Of a stretch of DNA of 64,000 nucleotides, positions 1 through 14,200 are shown in pieces. Below the pieces are notes generated by a model. That model had not been told where the DNA came from. It ran no database searches and saw only the letters and a list, made by a program, of their open reading frames with translations. Each line of letters begins with the position of its first letter. Position 1 is the stretch's first letter. This stretch comes from Siphonodentalium dalli (Eukaryota > Mollusca > Scaphopoda > Gadilida > Siphonodentaliidae): contig CP136069.1 of assembly GCA_032622095.1 (NCBI GenBank), forward strand, positions 129,501,123 to 129,565,122, read 5' to 3'. The translations under genes were made by a program, and so were the position numbers.

Positions 1-2
1 AC

Positions 3-1943
3 TATAGGATCTTACAGGATGACTTAGTGATAGGAACAAATGACACATTAGACAAACCGATAACAATGCAGGAATTGAAAACCGCGTTACACTCTTTGAA
101 GAATGACAAATCGCCAGGAGAAGACAAATTAGTGAACGAATACCTTAAATCAGCCCCAGAGAATCTGCATAATATATTTTTACGAACTTTTAACCTTGTA
201 ATGGAAACCGGTTGTATACCAGATTCTTGGGGCATAGGAGTAATTATACCTATCTATAAAAATAAGGGCGACTCAAATGACCCCAAAAACTACAGACCTA
301 TCACAATATTAAGCTGTTTTGGAAAGCTATTCACCAAAATTCTCACAAATAGATTATCGGCGTATATTGAAGACAACGAAACCATACCTGAAAATCAGGC
401 TGGGTTTCGAAAAGGATACTCAACAGCTGATAACATCTTCATATTACACATGCTGACCGAAATTACTAGACAGTTGAATATAAACCTTTATTGTGCATTC
501 ATTGACTTCGAGAAAGCTTTTGATAGAGTATGGAGACAGGGTCTTTGGCATAAGTTGCTACTAGCCGGAATAAATGGAAGATTTCTAAGAGTTGTTAAAA
601 ACATGTACTCGAATGTTAAATCTCGTGTCCGGTTAGGAAATTGCTTGACCTCAGCCTTCCCATGCCTTTTAGGAGTTAGACAAGGGGAAAACCTATCCCC
701 TCTCCTATTTGCAATTTACCTTAACGATCTGGAAGCGTTTATGACTGAGCAAGGCGCACCTGGACTCCAAAAACTATCCTTGCATATCCAGGAACACTTG
801 AATATATACTTAAAACTGTTACTAATTTTATATCCCGATGACACGGTCTTAATGGCAGAAACCCCCAAAAGGTTACAAAATGAACTTGATATTTTCGCCC
901 GATATTGCGAGAAGTGGAAAATGACCGTCAATGTTGAGAAAACAAAGATTTTATTGGTATCGAAGAGAAGTGCGCCAAAAAATACCCGATTCACATACGA
1001 TAAGAAAGAAATAGAAATCGTAAAAAAATTTAACTACCTTGGCATAATACAGACAAAATCTGGTTCCTACTCGGAAGCCAAAAAGATTTTATCAAACAAG
1101 GGGACGCGTGAAATGTATGCTGTTATCAGTAAATCACGTTTAAATTGTCTATCTGTAAAAAGTACATTTGAATTATTCGACTTGTGCGTGTTGCCGGTTC
1201 TTCTATACGGAAGTGGAATTTGGGGGTTTAGTGACAACAATATTATCGAGAAAGTTCACAAAAAATTCTGCAAGCATGTTATGAACCTGAAGCAGTCTAC
1301 ACCAGACTATATGGTGTACGGCGAATCAGGTAGACAACCCATAGAAATTGAAATCAAAGTACGATTAATGAAATACTGGGTACACCTGAAAAACATGAAT
1401 ACAAATCGAATTGGGAAGATATTGTTTGACTTATCTGAATGTCTACTAAATGGCAATGACACGAAATCTTTCAAGTGGAACCTGAAAATTCGAGAGATTC
1501 TCTCTTCATGTAATCAATCCCACTTAATAGATGCTCAAAGAATACAAAACCCGAACCAATTTCTGGATTATGTGCGCTGTAGTATAATAAATCAATTCAA
1601 ATTAACCTGGAGAGCTTATATGAACAACGGTTCCAGTAGGGGGAAAATTTACCAGATATTCAAACACGAAATTTACTTTGAGAAATATCTCGACCTACTG
1701 AACTACAAAAATCGAACAATTTTATGTAAATTTCGAACATCCAATCATAAATTACCAATCGAAACCGGACGATGGGATAACACAGACCATAAGGACAGGA
1801 AATGTATTTTGTGTAGCAAGAGTCAAATAGGAGATGAATTTCATTACCTTTTAGAATGTAACAAATTCAAGACTCAAAGATCTCATCTAATCCAAAATAG
1901 ACATGCTGAACGGGCTAATGTAGTAATAAGTGTGACGTTCTGA
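3..1943 (+). CDS. Non-LTR retrotransposon (LINE) ORF2, reverse transcriptase part, 5' end outside window
   Basis: The frame is open from the first bases of the window to a TGA at 1941-1943 (about 646 codons), so the endonuclease half lies upstream. Reverse transcriptase blocks appear in order: SPGEDKL, then YKNKGDSNDPKNYRPI, then motif A AFIDFEKAFDRVW, motif B GVRQGENLSPLLFAIYLNDL, then motif C. Motif C reads YPDD (831-842) where the family has YADD or FADD; the two catalytic Asp are kept. The C-terminus has a zf-RVT-like knuckle, CILCSKSQIGDEFHYLLEC. The product would be a target-primed reverse transcriptase. The frame is otherwise undamaged, so this is a fairly young copy. I cannot assign the clade with confidence. 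Confidence 0.85.
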   Translation, partial: YRILQDDLVIGTNDTLDKPITMQELKTALHSLKNDKSPGEDKLVNEYLKSAPENLHNIFLRTFNLVMETGCIPDSWGIGVIIPIYKNKGDSNDPKNYRPITILSCFGKLFTKILTNRLSAYIEDNETIPENQAGFRKGYSTADNIFILHMLTEITRQLNINLYCAFIDFEKAFDRVWRQGLWHKLLLAGINGRFLRVVKNMYSNVKSRVRLGNCLTSAFPCLLGVRQGENLSPLLFAIYLNDLEAFMTEQGAPGLQKLSLHIQEHLNIYLKLLLILYPDDTVLMAETPKRLQNELDIFARYCEKWKMTVNVEKTKILLVSKRSAPKNTRFTYDKKEIEIVKKFNYLGIIQTKSGSYSEAKKILSNKGTREMYAVISKSRLNCLSVKSTFELFDLCVLPVLLYGSGIWGFSDNNIIEKVHKKFCKHVMNLKQSTPDYMVYGESGRQPIEIEIKVRLMKYWVHLKNMNTNRIGKILFDLSECLLNGNDTKSFKWNLKIREILSSCNQSHLIDAQRIQNPNQFLDYVRCSIINQFKLTWRAYMNNGSSRGKIYQIFKHEIYFEKYLDLLNYKNRTILCKFRTSNHKLPIETGRWDNTDHKDRKCILCSKSQIGDEFHYLLECNKFKTQRSHLIQNRHAERANVVISVTF

Positions 1944-2290
1944 ACTCAAATGACCCACATTTCCTACGCAAGTTATGTTCTTTTATCAAAACTATATTTA
2001 GCGAAGTAGAAAAGACTCGCAACACATAACGTGGTTGAAGTTGTTGTTGTTGTCATCGCACAAGCAATGAATCTACCGTATACACATGATACACAACATA
2101 TAAATGTAATATAACCCGCTATCTCGACAGCAACACACTTATTATATAAATTGCACATGTAATTGTATGTAAGGTTTTGAGACCATGTAAAACCGGATGT
2201 AAATATTGTTTATATGTTTCATCTTCTTTGTATATACTTCTGTCTCAATATCCTATCATGTAACCTGGATCAGAGAATAAAGCATTATCA
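1944..2290 (+). other. Probable LINE 3' untranslated tail
   Basis: AT-rich sequence directly after the LINE stop codon, with a short GTT run near 2040 and an AATAAA hexamer at 2276-2281. No long A tail or target-site duplication can be seen, so the 3' end is approximate. Confidence 0.4.
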
Positions 2291-4880
2291 GCCAATTGCC
2301 CAAAAACAGGTGTTCCCAAAAAATACCTAGATCCTTCACCGAACGTGGAGGAGAAGGTGGGGTTGTGAAGCCATCATTAAGAGATCGGTACAAGACGGTC
2401 ACTCCAATATGTGACAGTGCAGTGGTGCTGGACTGACTCCAGTTGTCGCCATACCATATGGGAAATATTAGGATTATCAAAGACTATATTAGTATATAGA
2501 CTAGTATATATGTAAATATTGAAGCATATGTAAGATTGAATTGGAGTTTTTAGTTCCTCTGTCATTTGGGTTAACCTGATTGGGGCTAAGAAGTGCATAG
2601 TTTTGGGTTATTGACAAGTATTATACAGTTATTTTTTAAAATACTGAAGAAAAAAAAAGTTAACAAAAAAAAAAGAAAGTTAAGCCTACCTACCTACCCT
2701 AATTTTATTCAGCTCGTTAGCGGAAACAAATGTATTTTTTTAGGCCTTATCAGATACACGTATGTACTATCATCTAGTCTTAAAGTTATAGCAATTTCAT
2801 GTTTAACATGTTTTGTTTCGTTAAATACGGTCGTTTTGCACAATAGTCTCTGTATTGACAACAGACACATGTTCTAGGGACGTGGCTAGAAGTTTCCTCA
2901 AATTTCCGGCCAACTGCCCCCCCCCCCCATTGAACCGAACATCATTGTCACAGGTTCGCAGAATTCAATTTGCTCCCCTTGGAAATATCCATCTTTTTAC
3001 TGGTTGAAAAAATCAAACAATGAGAACAATGCCAACCTATATATGGTGTCAAATTAATGTCCAACTAATGTTGTGTCATGCATGAAATTTCCGACTGCTG
3101 GAATGTACCAAAGTTTAGTTTAGATATATTTATTTCAAATATATGTCAAATTTAGATAACACATGATATATAACACATACATTTGTTTATACATACAAAG
3201 GAATTGGGGGACAAGTACTGACTCACTTAAGGGTACCCCCTCTCCCATATGTTATTACACTGAAAAAATAAATAATTAGTAATGGCAAAGCAACATGACT
3301 ACCAAAACAAGTTGAACATATATACAGATCACTGGACACCCCCTCTCCCGGGTTAGTCTTAAGTTTGTATATGTATTTATTTAAAATCGGGTTTGTTTGT
3401 TGCGTTTGTTGGCTTGTACGTATCATTATTTGAACAGTTAGTCAAAATAATCCTGATTTTCCTCACGTATGAATGACTGCACAGCTTAGCAAATTGTACC
3501 AAAGTTCGGGGTGGGGGTCGAGACACCCAATCAACCCCTGTCGTCACGTCCCTGTTCAACTGACAAGTTTCGTGTGTTCTTCACAACATCTTCGGAATTT
3601 GATTCAGGAGGCCTAGAGCTGTCACGTTTAGATATGCTTGCCATCATCAATAAACACACTTTAACTTGAAAAAAAAGATGCGATTAAGTCGGATTGGCAG
3701 CAAATTATGTGCCGTGTATATACACATAGAAGAAAAGCATGACTTTCACAACAAACATGAACTTTATAAATATAAGATACAAATGATACTTGTGTCAAAT
3801 ACATGAGCCATGTTTGACGCTGGGAGAACATTAAACATAGTTTCGGAGACCACGTGGATTTCAACATCTGATCTAGAATCGGGAATTAGCCCCGCCCCGT
3901 AATCGGCTTCGGATTCTCAATCCGGATTTTAGCGAAATTACGACTCTGGCGTTACGAAATCCGGTTCGCATTCTGATATCCTTGACCTTTGATACGGTTT
4001 GCCGCTGAACAGTGATGATGGAAATACTAAATAAATAACTAATTAAATGTCAAAGAAACATGCGCTGTTTCAATTAACTTTATGCATGTAGCTTAAATGT
4101 TCCTACTTCATGTCTCAGGTGCAAGGAAATGGCTACTTTTCACTGACAAACATCAAATTTTCTGACGTCGCGTTGAATGCCCCCCCCCAATACGGCCTCA
4201 TGTATTTACCCCTAGCGGAAACCCTGACCTGATAATAATTATAATTTGATTGATTTTCCCATTCCCCTCACAACCGGTGGCTCAAACGAGCGCAATAATA
4301 ACGAACATTCCATTGTGTGTGTCATAACAACGACAAAAATATTTAATTTTGATATTTGTTTGGGGTCTCTCTTGATCGAGTCGGTTCTCTCCCCATTTTT
4401 TTTATATTTGTTTGGGTTCTCTCCTGATCAAGTCTGTTCTCTCCCAATTTAATCCGTTTTCTACGGGTAATAGCTAATATTTGGCAAGATAATGGTTCAA
4501 ACAGACCATGTTGTGAAATTAACCAAAGATAAACACAACAAAATATACATTAAGTTGAAATTTGCACCATTGTCATCAATTTGTATGAATTACACTGCCT
4601 TCCTATAGATGCTTATTCAATAACCTGTGTTACGCCTATCAAAATTCACCAAGTCGCCTGCTAGTTTGAAAAATAATGCGTTTTGCAGGCCCAACATTTC
4701 CATGAATCAATAGCCAGTTAACTATAGTGTAATTTCATATGCAAATGTCAGACACCCTAAATCCAGACTTGGTCGTGATCTTGATAAATTAAGCACAAGT
4801 AATATTCGCAAATGATGGTCTTACTTCAGGACTATTGGGAGAATGACAGTTGAATACCAGAATTTGACTTCCTGTGATTT
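2291..4880. other. Upstream intergenic region, no gene seen
   Basis: No convincing coding frame. It contains short homopolymer runs (C run near 2920-2928 and near 4181-4188), A-rich patches near 2640-2675, and a short duplicated phrase on CTCTCTCCTGATC near 4365-4445. The transporter promoter should lie in or before this stretch, but I can identify no TATA box or initiator. Confidence 0.5.
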
Positions 4881-4891
4881 CATAAAACAGA

Positions 4892-5228
4892 ATGAAGGTA
4901 GAAGCAGATTTTGTAGAAACACGTCATCCAGAAGAAGGCATCTCCTGTCACAATGAAGAATCTCAGCTGGGAAATCAAGATGATTCTGTAGACATCGCGA
5001 CAGAGAATGTTGACTATATCTCCCGTCTGGAGAAACCTCACCATGAAGAGTCTCAGTTAGAAAATCAAGATGATTCTGTAGTCATCGTGACAGATGATTC
5101 TGTAGTCGTCATGACAGAGAATGTTGACAGTACAGCTGAGAGACAGTCGATGTCTCATCCAGATATACCCGACGGAGGTTGGGGATGGTTTTGTGTCCTT
5201 GGTTGCTTTTTCGTCCATGTGCTCATAG
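4892..5228 (+). CDS. MCT gene exon 1 (start codon, N-terminal tail, DGGWGW, start of TM1)
   Basis: The ATG at 4892 is preceded in frame by TAA (4883-4885), which fixes it as the first Met of this exon. The sequence before it ends in AAAACAG, so it could be a 3' splice site after a 5' UTR exon. The donor is ATAG/GTATAA, phase 1. The 90-residue cytoplasmic tail is long for the family, acidic, and carries a near-duplicate: EESQLGNQDDSVDI (22-35) and EESQLENQDDSVVI (52-65). Confidence 0.88.
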
Positions 5229-8200
5229 GTATAATATAATATTGTGCTAATATATGCTAGCCCGCTGTGCAGGGTAGCATCACCAAATTCACCCTCTGGG
5301 GACCTTATTCTGCAAATGTCCGGCACCATATTTTAAAGCTTGCTCGAATCGAATCACACATTGTTTGTTAAGGTTTGACAAACTGACATAATCCATTGGT
5401 AGTTACATATGTACATGTATCAATATACCTCTATATTCTCATTGGTTGGAAATGTTAACTATCAATGAAAATCTTGACTCGGACATTTTCAAACCATGAC
5501 ATGTTACTTCTAACTCACTGAAGCAGCAGCTTGAGCTTGGTTTTACAAATGCAAGTAATTTATTGTGTGTTGTTTAGATGAAAAATTAGACAATGGCACC
5601 AAATCATGCTGATTCGAAAACTAGTTGATCTCAAATCGGACATCATTTTCGGCATTGAATTGAATCTCAAATATTCACAGACCCTATAATATGACTGCAT
5701 TTATTAAACTAATTAATGAAATTATCATGATTTGAACAATATTTTCTCATTTATTATTTATTCAGATTTATCCGAGCAAGATTTTCATGATTTGGCATTA
5801 TATTGTAGTTGCTTCTTTTATTATAATTGTATTTCCATTTTAAAATTCACCCTCGGGGACCTAATTCTAATGACCGACACCCTATTTGCAGTCTTGTTCC
5901 TGGGCAAGTAGTTGGGTAAGGTAGTTTTTAGCTCACCTGAGACGAAGTCTCCGGTGGAGCTATAGTCATCACTCCTCGTCCGTTGTCCATCCATCCATCC
6001 GTCCGTCCATACATCCGTCAAGAATTCTTTAAACATCTTCTTCTTCTGAACCATAAGACCGAATGGGTTCATATTTTGTGTGGATGTTCCTTAGGTGATT
6101 CGCATTCAGATTTGTTCAAATGAGGTCACTGGGTCAAATAGTTGCGAAAGCAGGGCCATAACTCTATTTCTCCATAGTAATTCTTAGAATGACTTCTTCT
6201 CAAGAACCATTGGGCCGATTTAGCTTATATTTGGTATGGATGGTCCTTGGGTGACAGGGGTTCAGATTTGTTCAAATGGGGTCACTGGGGCAAATAGGTG
6301 CAGAGCCAGGGATACAACTCTTAAAAACAAAAATTGACTTTTTTATTTTTTTTCAAATTAATTTTTTTTATTTTAATTGAGATTAATTTCTTGCTCAATT
6401 AAAAAAAAATAACACCACTATAACATCCACCAGAGTGACTCAACCGAATTTGTCTAAAATCAAGAACAAGAACTCAGAGCTCTATGAGATATGAGGAAGG
6501 TGCCTGCAATCACACTTAATACTTAACACCATATAGAAGTCACATTGATTGTAAATTAATAAATGAAATGGCAGTTTTAACAAAATCTGATTGGAATGAC
6601 AGCTCCTTTGATTAATACCATAAAATTATCTGCCTGAGTTGTATATAAATGACCTATGGCTTATGATAACAAACTCCCAAGGCCAAGTGTGAATGATGAA
6701 TCTGACAGAATCCATATTAATTCTTAAAACATCTTCTCAAGAATCATCGGGGCTATTTAGCTTATAATTGGTATGGAAGGGCCATGGGTGACAGGGATAC
6801 AGATGTGTTAAAATGAGGTCACCTGCTCACTTGTCCATCCATTGTAATTCTTAAAATGTCTTCCTATCAAGAACCATCAGACCTATTGAGCTTATATTTG
6901 GTATGGGTGACTAGGATTCAGATTTGATTCAGAATTGGATCACTGGGTCAAATAGGGTCAGAGCCACGGACATAATTCTTTCCCTCATTATTTATTTTTA
7001 AAACTGGGATTCCGATTTGTTGAAATGGGTTCACCAGGTCAAATATGGGTGTGACCAGGGACATAACTCTTCCCCCATAGTAATTTTTAAAATGCTCCTC
7101 CTCAAGAGCCGGCCATCAGTCCTATTTAGCTTGTATGTATTAACTAGTATGGAGGGACCTTGTGTTACTTGGGAATGGGTTACATATTTGTTAAAATGGG
7201 TTCGACCAATCAAGAAATGGAATTTGGTGTATATGGCCTATGGAGAGTTGGGATCAAAATTTGTTTGAATGGGGTCCACCATTAAAAAAAGGGGGGGATG
7301 TCAGGTTGTAACTTTGCCACAGTTAGGAAAGCTTGAGGTATCAGTTGTAAAATTCCAACATGTACAAAGTAATTTTACGAACTTGGGAGTGTTTTTGCTT
7401 CAGTTGGGAGGGAGCAGACTAATATGGATTGTGGGGTGGGGGATCTGGACCATATTTTAAGGTGGACAAGCAAGCCTTGAAATAGTGTGCCTGTCATTTG
7501 CAGAATGAGGTTCACAGAGGGTGAATTTAGTGATGCTACCCCGCATAGTGGGCTAGCATCACCAAATTCACCTTCTGGGAACCTCATTCTGTTGAGGTGT
7601 AAGCAGAATGAGGTCCCCAGAGGGTGAATTTGGTGATGCTAGACCACTATGCGGGTAGCATCACTAAATTCATTCTGCAAATGACAGGCACACTATTTCA
7701 AGGCTTGTGGACAAGTACTAACTCTTATGGTCTTCCGAGTCCCAGTCATCACAGTCTTTACAGTATGGTGATCATCTCCAGTCGTTGCCTGTCTTGTTAA
7801 AAATGACCATTTTCGTTTATTGTTTCAGGAGGAATGGAAAGGGCGAATGGCTTCATTTACCTGGAGCTGAGAGGGAAATTTAGAGAGAGTGCTGCCCTAA
7901 CCGCCTGGGTTACCATAATGCCAACTGTGTTACGTTTGTGCTTAGGTGAGCAAAAACACTGGTTGTAGTGTATCTGACATTTGCAGCATGAGGTCACCAT
8001 AGGGTGAATTTAGTGATGCTATCCTGCACTCCAGGCTAGTATCACCAATTTCTCCCACGGGGACCTCATTCTGCTTAGGCCTCAACTGATATGGGAGATC
8101 TTGGATTAGATTGAAGTTCCTGAGTTGAAGTTAGTCAATAGTCACCTTAATTATGCAATTAATCTACTGCAAATTAGGGGATATAGAAACTGAGCAGAAG

Positions 8201-11200
8201 GGAATTAACAACGAAAATCAATGTTATTTTAAGACTATAGATACTTGCCAGAAAATGAGGCCTAAGGCGAATGAGATCCCCAGAGGGTGAATTTGGTGAT
8301 GCTAGCCCGCTGTGTGGGATAGCGTCACTCAATTCACCCTCTAGGGGCCTGATTCTGCAGATTCGGAAATCTAATTCAAAAACCCAAATTTATCAATTAA
8401 ATGGTGGCAAACCTTTTATAATAATTAACCCTTTTTATATAGTCCAGGAGATCGGGAGGTAGTGTTGCTCATATTGACGGACAAGCTGCGACCATGTTAT
8501 TTTTAATGTTTTAGGTATGGTAATGAAGAAAAATCATGATAGCAAGAACAAATTTGTGGCCTTCTTTGTTTTTTTCGATTTTTTGGGCATTTTTCGACAT
8601 TTTAAGCCCAAAATTTTCATTTTTTTTTCAATGTGTAAAGATTTCATTTTAGTATGATTTTGGTGATTAAGTTGAATAGATATTGTGTTAATAATGTTAA
8701 ATAACTAATTGTGCTAAAAAAATTGAAGAATTTAAATGTTTTTGTTTTGTTTTTTACCATTTTTTTTTACTTTTTTTACGCAAATTCGTCCAAATTGCAA
8801 CTATTTCATCTTAGTATGATTTTAAGGTTAAAATTCACCATAATTATTTTAATATTGTTAAATAATTTACAACTTGGCTTCTACAATGTTTTAAATGGAT
8901 TTAAGAAGGTTTCTACTTGTTTTCTAAGTTTGGGGGGGGGGGGGGGTCTAATTCAAATCCAATTAAACATTGTACTGTTCAAAATTAGATAAATTCCTTA
9001 AGACGTATGGTAGATATACGTAACTAGCTTCCAAAACGTATACATATGCCTTTCTATCCTGTGCGTTATGCACGTGAGTCGGATTTTACAAATTATATTA
9101 TGATGAAAAACCCTGAATTTTGGGTGTGGTCACATTTGGGGTCATAATATTCCGATTAGAGAGTGGATGGACATGGGGCATGCGACACTGTGCAGTATAT
9201 ATGTATATAACAAGCATGACATGAGACATTAGTATCTTTCTACTAAACTGTGCTTCCAGAGCTATCAGGAATCGAGTATCGGTGTTATTCTCACCCCCCC
9301 CCCCCCCAAATGGTCAATTTTAAAACGGGGTATGTAGATCAAAGGGCCACTGTGAGATAATAGGAGTCCAATGATTTCTACACTTCTATCGTATCATAGT
9401 TAAGCTTTTTTTGTAAAATTGGCGCAGTTTACACGATCAAAGTTTGATTTTCTTTACAATTATACGTTACAAGCAACTAATTATATAGAGTTACCCTTCT
9501 TGAAACTCGAGTCAGCACAACAAAACAATCTGGCTGTTGATTGGTTGATTATCATTGAGGGAAATATCCCTAATCGGGAACAGAAAATCATAGCCTACGT
9601 AAATATGGCGATTGTGTATGTTTAGGTGTCCAGGAAGAGTCTGGTGGTATCCATATGTTACGGAAGGGGTCTGGATATGTTTATGCTGCTGATTTTTGTG
9701 CAGTAAATGGGGTAGTTGTGGAAATGCATGATTATCGAAAATGGCGCGTTTGTTGGCACATACTGGTGCAGCCGATGACGTGCTAAGGGAAAATTGACCA
9801 TTTGAAGTTCAAATATGCTTAACCCAAAGCCGGCGGGACTTTTAGTTAACACAGTCGCCTATGGAAAATAATTAGGTTTTTGTAACCTATAGATACGAAG
9901 CTTCGGTACATTAATTATTATTTATATATTACTATATTTAAATCAGATTTATGCATACAGTCGACGTCGAAACAAAAACATGAATGTACCGATTATTCCC
10001 AACATTCAAGTTAAATGTTCAATAATGGAAAATTATACTGTGACTGGTTCATTCAACGTGAAGTTAATCAAGGTGTATCTTTATTAATAACAGTATACAG
10101 TACTATCAAAATCAGAAGAAACATGTGACCCTGGGTACTTATCTCCCAGTGCTGTGGCAAAAAAAAATTGACAGTGCATTCTTAAACCCAAACCTGTGGC
10201 GGGTTTTCATCCAATGCACCGAAGCTTCGTGCCATGTACCGAAGCTTCGTAGCTTCGTGCCATGTACCGAAGCTTCGTGACGTGTCAGAACTCCAGGAAT
10301 ATACCACCATATGACATCATATGGTACCGGTAACAAACGTTGAATGGTCACCAGAAACCCGGATATTAATAATTTCAGATCATAATTAGCATCGCATTAT
10401 ATATTAACCCATCGAGGAATATGTCATAATGACACACTATATTACACCTATACTATATAACTGCTCATTCCCCGACACAGGGCTACATATAAGAAGTTTA
10501 TCAATCTCTACTTAATGAGAGTGTACAGTTCCGTCAAAATCTGGCAAAAATGTGACCTCGCATCGTTAACCCCAATCTGTGGCGATTTTTTCATCCAATT
10601 TACCGAAGCTTCGTGACAAGTACCATCAAATGACATCAAATGTTGAATGGTCACCATAAACTTTGATATCAGTCATTTCAGATCGTAATTATCATGGAAT
10701 TATATATCAACCCATGGTGTAATTATGTCAAAATGACACACTATATTACATCCACCCTATATAACTGCTTCCTCCCCGACACAGTGCTACATACAAGAGG
10801 TTTTCCATGTCTACTTAATGAGAGCATATAGTTCTGTCGAAATCTGGTGAAAAATGTGACCTTGCATCATTAATCCCAAATCTGTGGCGGTTTTTCATCA
10901 TATGTACCAAAGCTTCGTGACATGTACCGAAACTTGGTGACGTGTCAGAACTTCTAAAATATACCCCATCGGGACATCAAATGGTATTAAACGTTAAATG
11001 GTCACCAGAAATCTCGATATTAGTCATTTCAGACCATAATAACATAGCATTATATATTAACCCATCGAGAAATATGTCAAAATGACACACTATATTACAC
11101 ACACCACTATATAACTGCGTCCTTCCTGACAAAGGCTGCCTATAAAAAGTTTATCCATATCTACTTAATGAGAGTATAGAGTTCTGTCAAAATCGGGTGA

Positions 11201-14200
11201 ACAATTTGGTCTATGAATCCCGTAGTGTGACACATTTAATATAGACCAAAACAATAAACACCTTTCAACCCAAAGATAGTTACATTTTAATTGCAAAAAT
11301 CGTCCAAACATGAAAAGTTAATTTTTGCCGATATTTAAGTCAAGTTTTTGACAGAAAAGTCCAATATTTTTGGTGATGTCAGTGGTGACAATAGTAACAA
11401 TTAACCATGGTACATCAGACATGTTAGTATTCAATGTATAGAAGGCAGAATAGCCAATTTTGTACATCATCCACAACTTGTAATCGATTGCAGGACACGT
11501 TGGGGCAATATTGATAATTTTCCATATTTTGGCGGCCATTTTGAGTCAAAGTAAGAATTTTGGTTCCAGTGAGTTGGAATATTCATAGGTATAATCATAT
11601 GCATGACTTACATTACAAAGTTCTGTTCATTTCTTGTTAAAATATGACTATAATCCCAATTGTGATTTTTTGTGAAATTTTATACTGCGTTCTGTAAATT
11701 CGAATTTTTGAGGTAACGGAAGTGGCTAGGAACCCAAAAAGTGCATATTTAATTGCCCCAATGATCAGTTACACAAAATACAAAATAAATTCGCATTACT
11801 CAACCAGTTCCAAACAGAATTAATCGATCTAGAAGATATTTGTAAAAAAAGTCATATTTTTAACTTCCGGCGGCCATTTTGGTGGCCATCTTGGATGGTG
11901 AGTTTCAATTTTGCCCAAAAAAAGTGACATTATGTCTTAGCTTCACGAAAATTTATACATTTGTATACATTTTACAAGATTTTCACCGCTATAATTTGCA
12001 TAAAACTGACTTAGGGTCTGGTCTGAAAAAACGGCGGCCATGATGGACGCCATTTTGTCTGGAGACTATACGGCCACTTTTTTTCTTGCTAACATTGCTT
12101 AAAAGTTGGAGGACATAATAAGGAACAAAATGAGTTAGGAGAAGTTAAGTCCCAGGGGGTGCAAGGGTACCCATATTAGCTCCCGGACTACTATGACGTC
12201 GCCGGAAAATTCTTTCATTTTCGGTCGTCGGGTAGGTCGACAAAAACACGTTTTTCGCCAATTAAGCTACAAATTCACCACTGCTATCATGGATTTTCGT
12301 AATCTACATATATTTTACTACAAAATTAGACCGGATAGCACTTGTCCGTCAAAATGAGCAACATTTGTTATTTCTTGGGGTCTATCTCCTGGACTAATAC
12401 TAGTCTAAACACTCATTGATTAATAGTTATCCCATATTCAGATAAATTGTCTCAACAAACGACCTTATTATCTGAACATTTTTGTCAATAATCAGGACTC
12501 CTTGTCCACTTTAGTTATCATCTACTTATAATACCTGTACATCCCTCCTATCAATAGAAGACCATTCTGTTGTACACTTTTTAGCTCAAATTTACTTTGT
12601 AAAGTTTGAGCTATTGCCTTGGCTTGGTATCCGTCGTCTGTGTGTGTGTGCGTGTATGCGTGTGTGCGTGTGTGATTCGTCAACAATTTCCTTTAGCACG
12701 GGCTACAGTTCGTACCTTTGGTCCGATTATTATGAAATTTGTCATGGATGTTGCCGCCATCGGCCATCTTGGATTTCAAAATTCAATCCATTAGCACGGG
12801 CTACGGCCGTACTATTCGTCTTATTATCATGAAATTTGTCATGGATGTTAATATTGACATGTAGATGGGAACGAGTTTTTTTTGGGTCATTTGGCCAAAA
12901 AACATAGCCACCGGCAGCCATCTTAGATTTTACTCTGTGCATGACTAAATCCTTTGACACGGGCTACAGGTCATACCTTTGGTCGGATCATCATAAAATT
13001 TGTCATGGATGTTAACAATGACATGTAGATGGGAACGAGTCATTTTTGGGTCATTCGATCAAAAAACATGGCCACCAGTAGCCATCTTGGATTTTACTCT
13101 TTGTATGACTAAATCCTTTAGCACGGGCTACAGGTCGTACATTTAGTCTGATCATCATGAAATTTGTCATGGCTGTTGAAATTGGAATGTTGATGGGAAC
13201 GAGTCATTTTGGGGTCATACCAACCAAAACATGGCCACCAGCGGCCATCTTTGATTTCAAAATTTAATTCATTAGCACGGGCCACAGGTCGTACTGTTCG
13301 TCTGATCATCATGAAATTTGTCGTGGATGTTAATATTGACATGTAGATGGGAACGATTAATTTAGGGGTTATTCAGCCAAAAAACATGGCCGCCAGCAGC
13401 CATCTTGGATTTTACTCTTTGTATGACTAAATTCTTTAGCACGGGCTACAGGTCGTACCTTTAGTCTGATCATCATAACATTTGTCGTGGATGTTAACAA
13501 TGACATGTAGATGGGAATGAGTCATTTTGGGGTCATTCGGCCCAAAAACATGGCCACAGGTCGTACTGTTCGTCTGATCATCATGAAATTTGTCGTGGAT
13601 GTTAATATTGACATGTAGATGGGAACGATTAATTTAGGGGTCATTCAGCCAAAAAACATGGCCGCCAGCAGCCATCTTGGATTTTACTCTTTGTATGACT
13701 AAATTCTTTAGCACGGGCTACAGGTCGTACCTTTAGTCTGATCATCATAACATTTGTCGTGGATGTTAACAATGACATGTAGATGGGAATGAGTCATTTT
13801 GGGGTCATTCGGCCCAAAAACATGGCCGCCAGCAGCCATCTTGGATTTTACACTATGACTAAATCCTTTAGCACGGGCTACAGGTCGTACCTTTAGTCTG
13901 ATCATCATAAAATTTGTCATGAATGTTAATAATGACATGTAAATGGGAACGAGTCATTTTGGGGTCATTTGGCCAAAAAATGTGGCCGCCAGCAGCCATC
14001 TTGGATTTTACTCTTTGTATGACTAAATCCTTTAGCACGGGCTACAGGTCGTACCTTTAGTCTGATCATCATAAAATTTGTCACGGATGTTAACAATGGC
14101 ATGTAGATGGGAACGAGTCATTTTGGGGTTTAAAAAACATGGCCGCCAACGGCCATCTTTGATTTAAAAATTCAATCCATTAGCACGGGCTAAAGGTCGT

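Noticed and set aside
8932-8947. Long G/C homopolymers (also at 2920, 9294, 36403, 45690, 60488, 61894) as G-quadruplex regulators
   Set aside because: They are simple runs without spaced G-tracts and are common noise in such genomes; lengths may also be assembly artefacts.
9419-9625. 68-codon plus frame in intron 2
   Set aside because: Length is expected by chance and no domain or splice context supports it.
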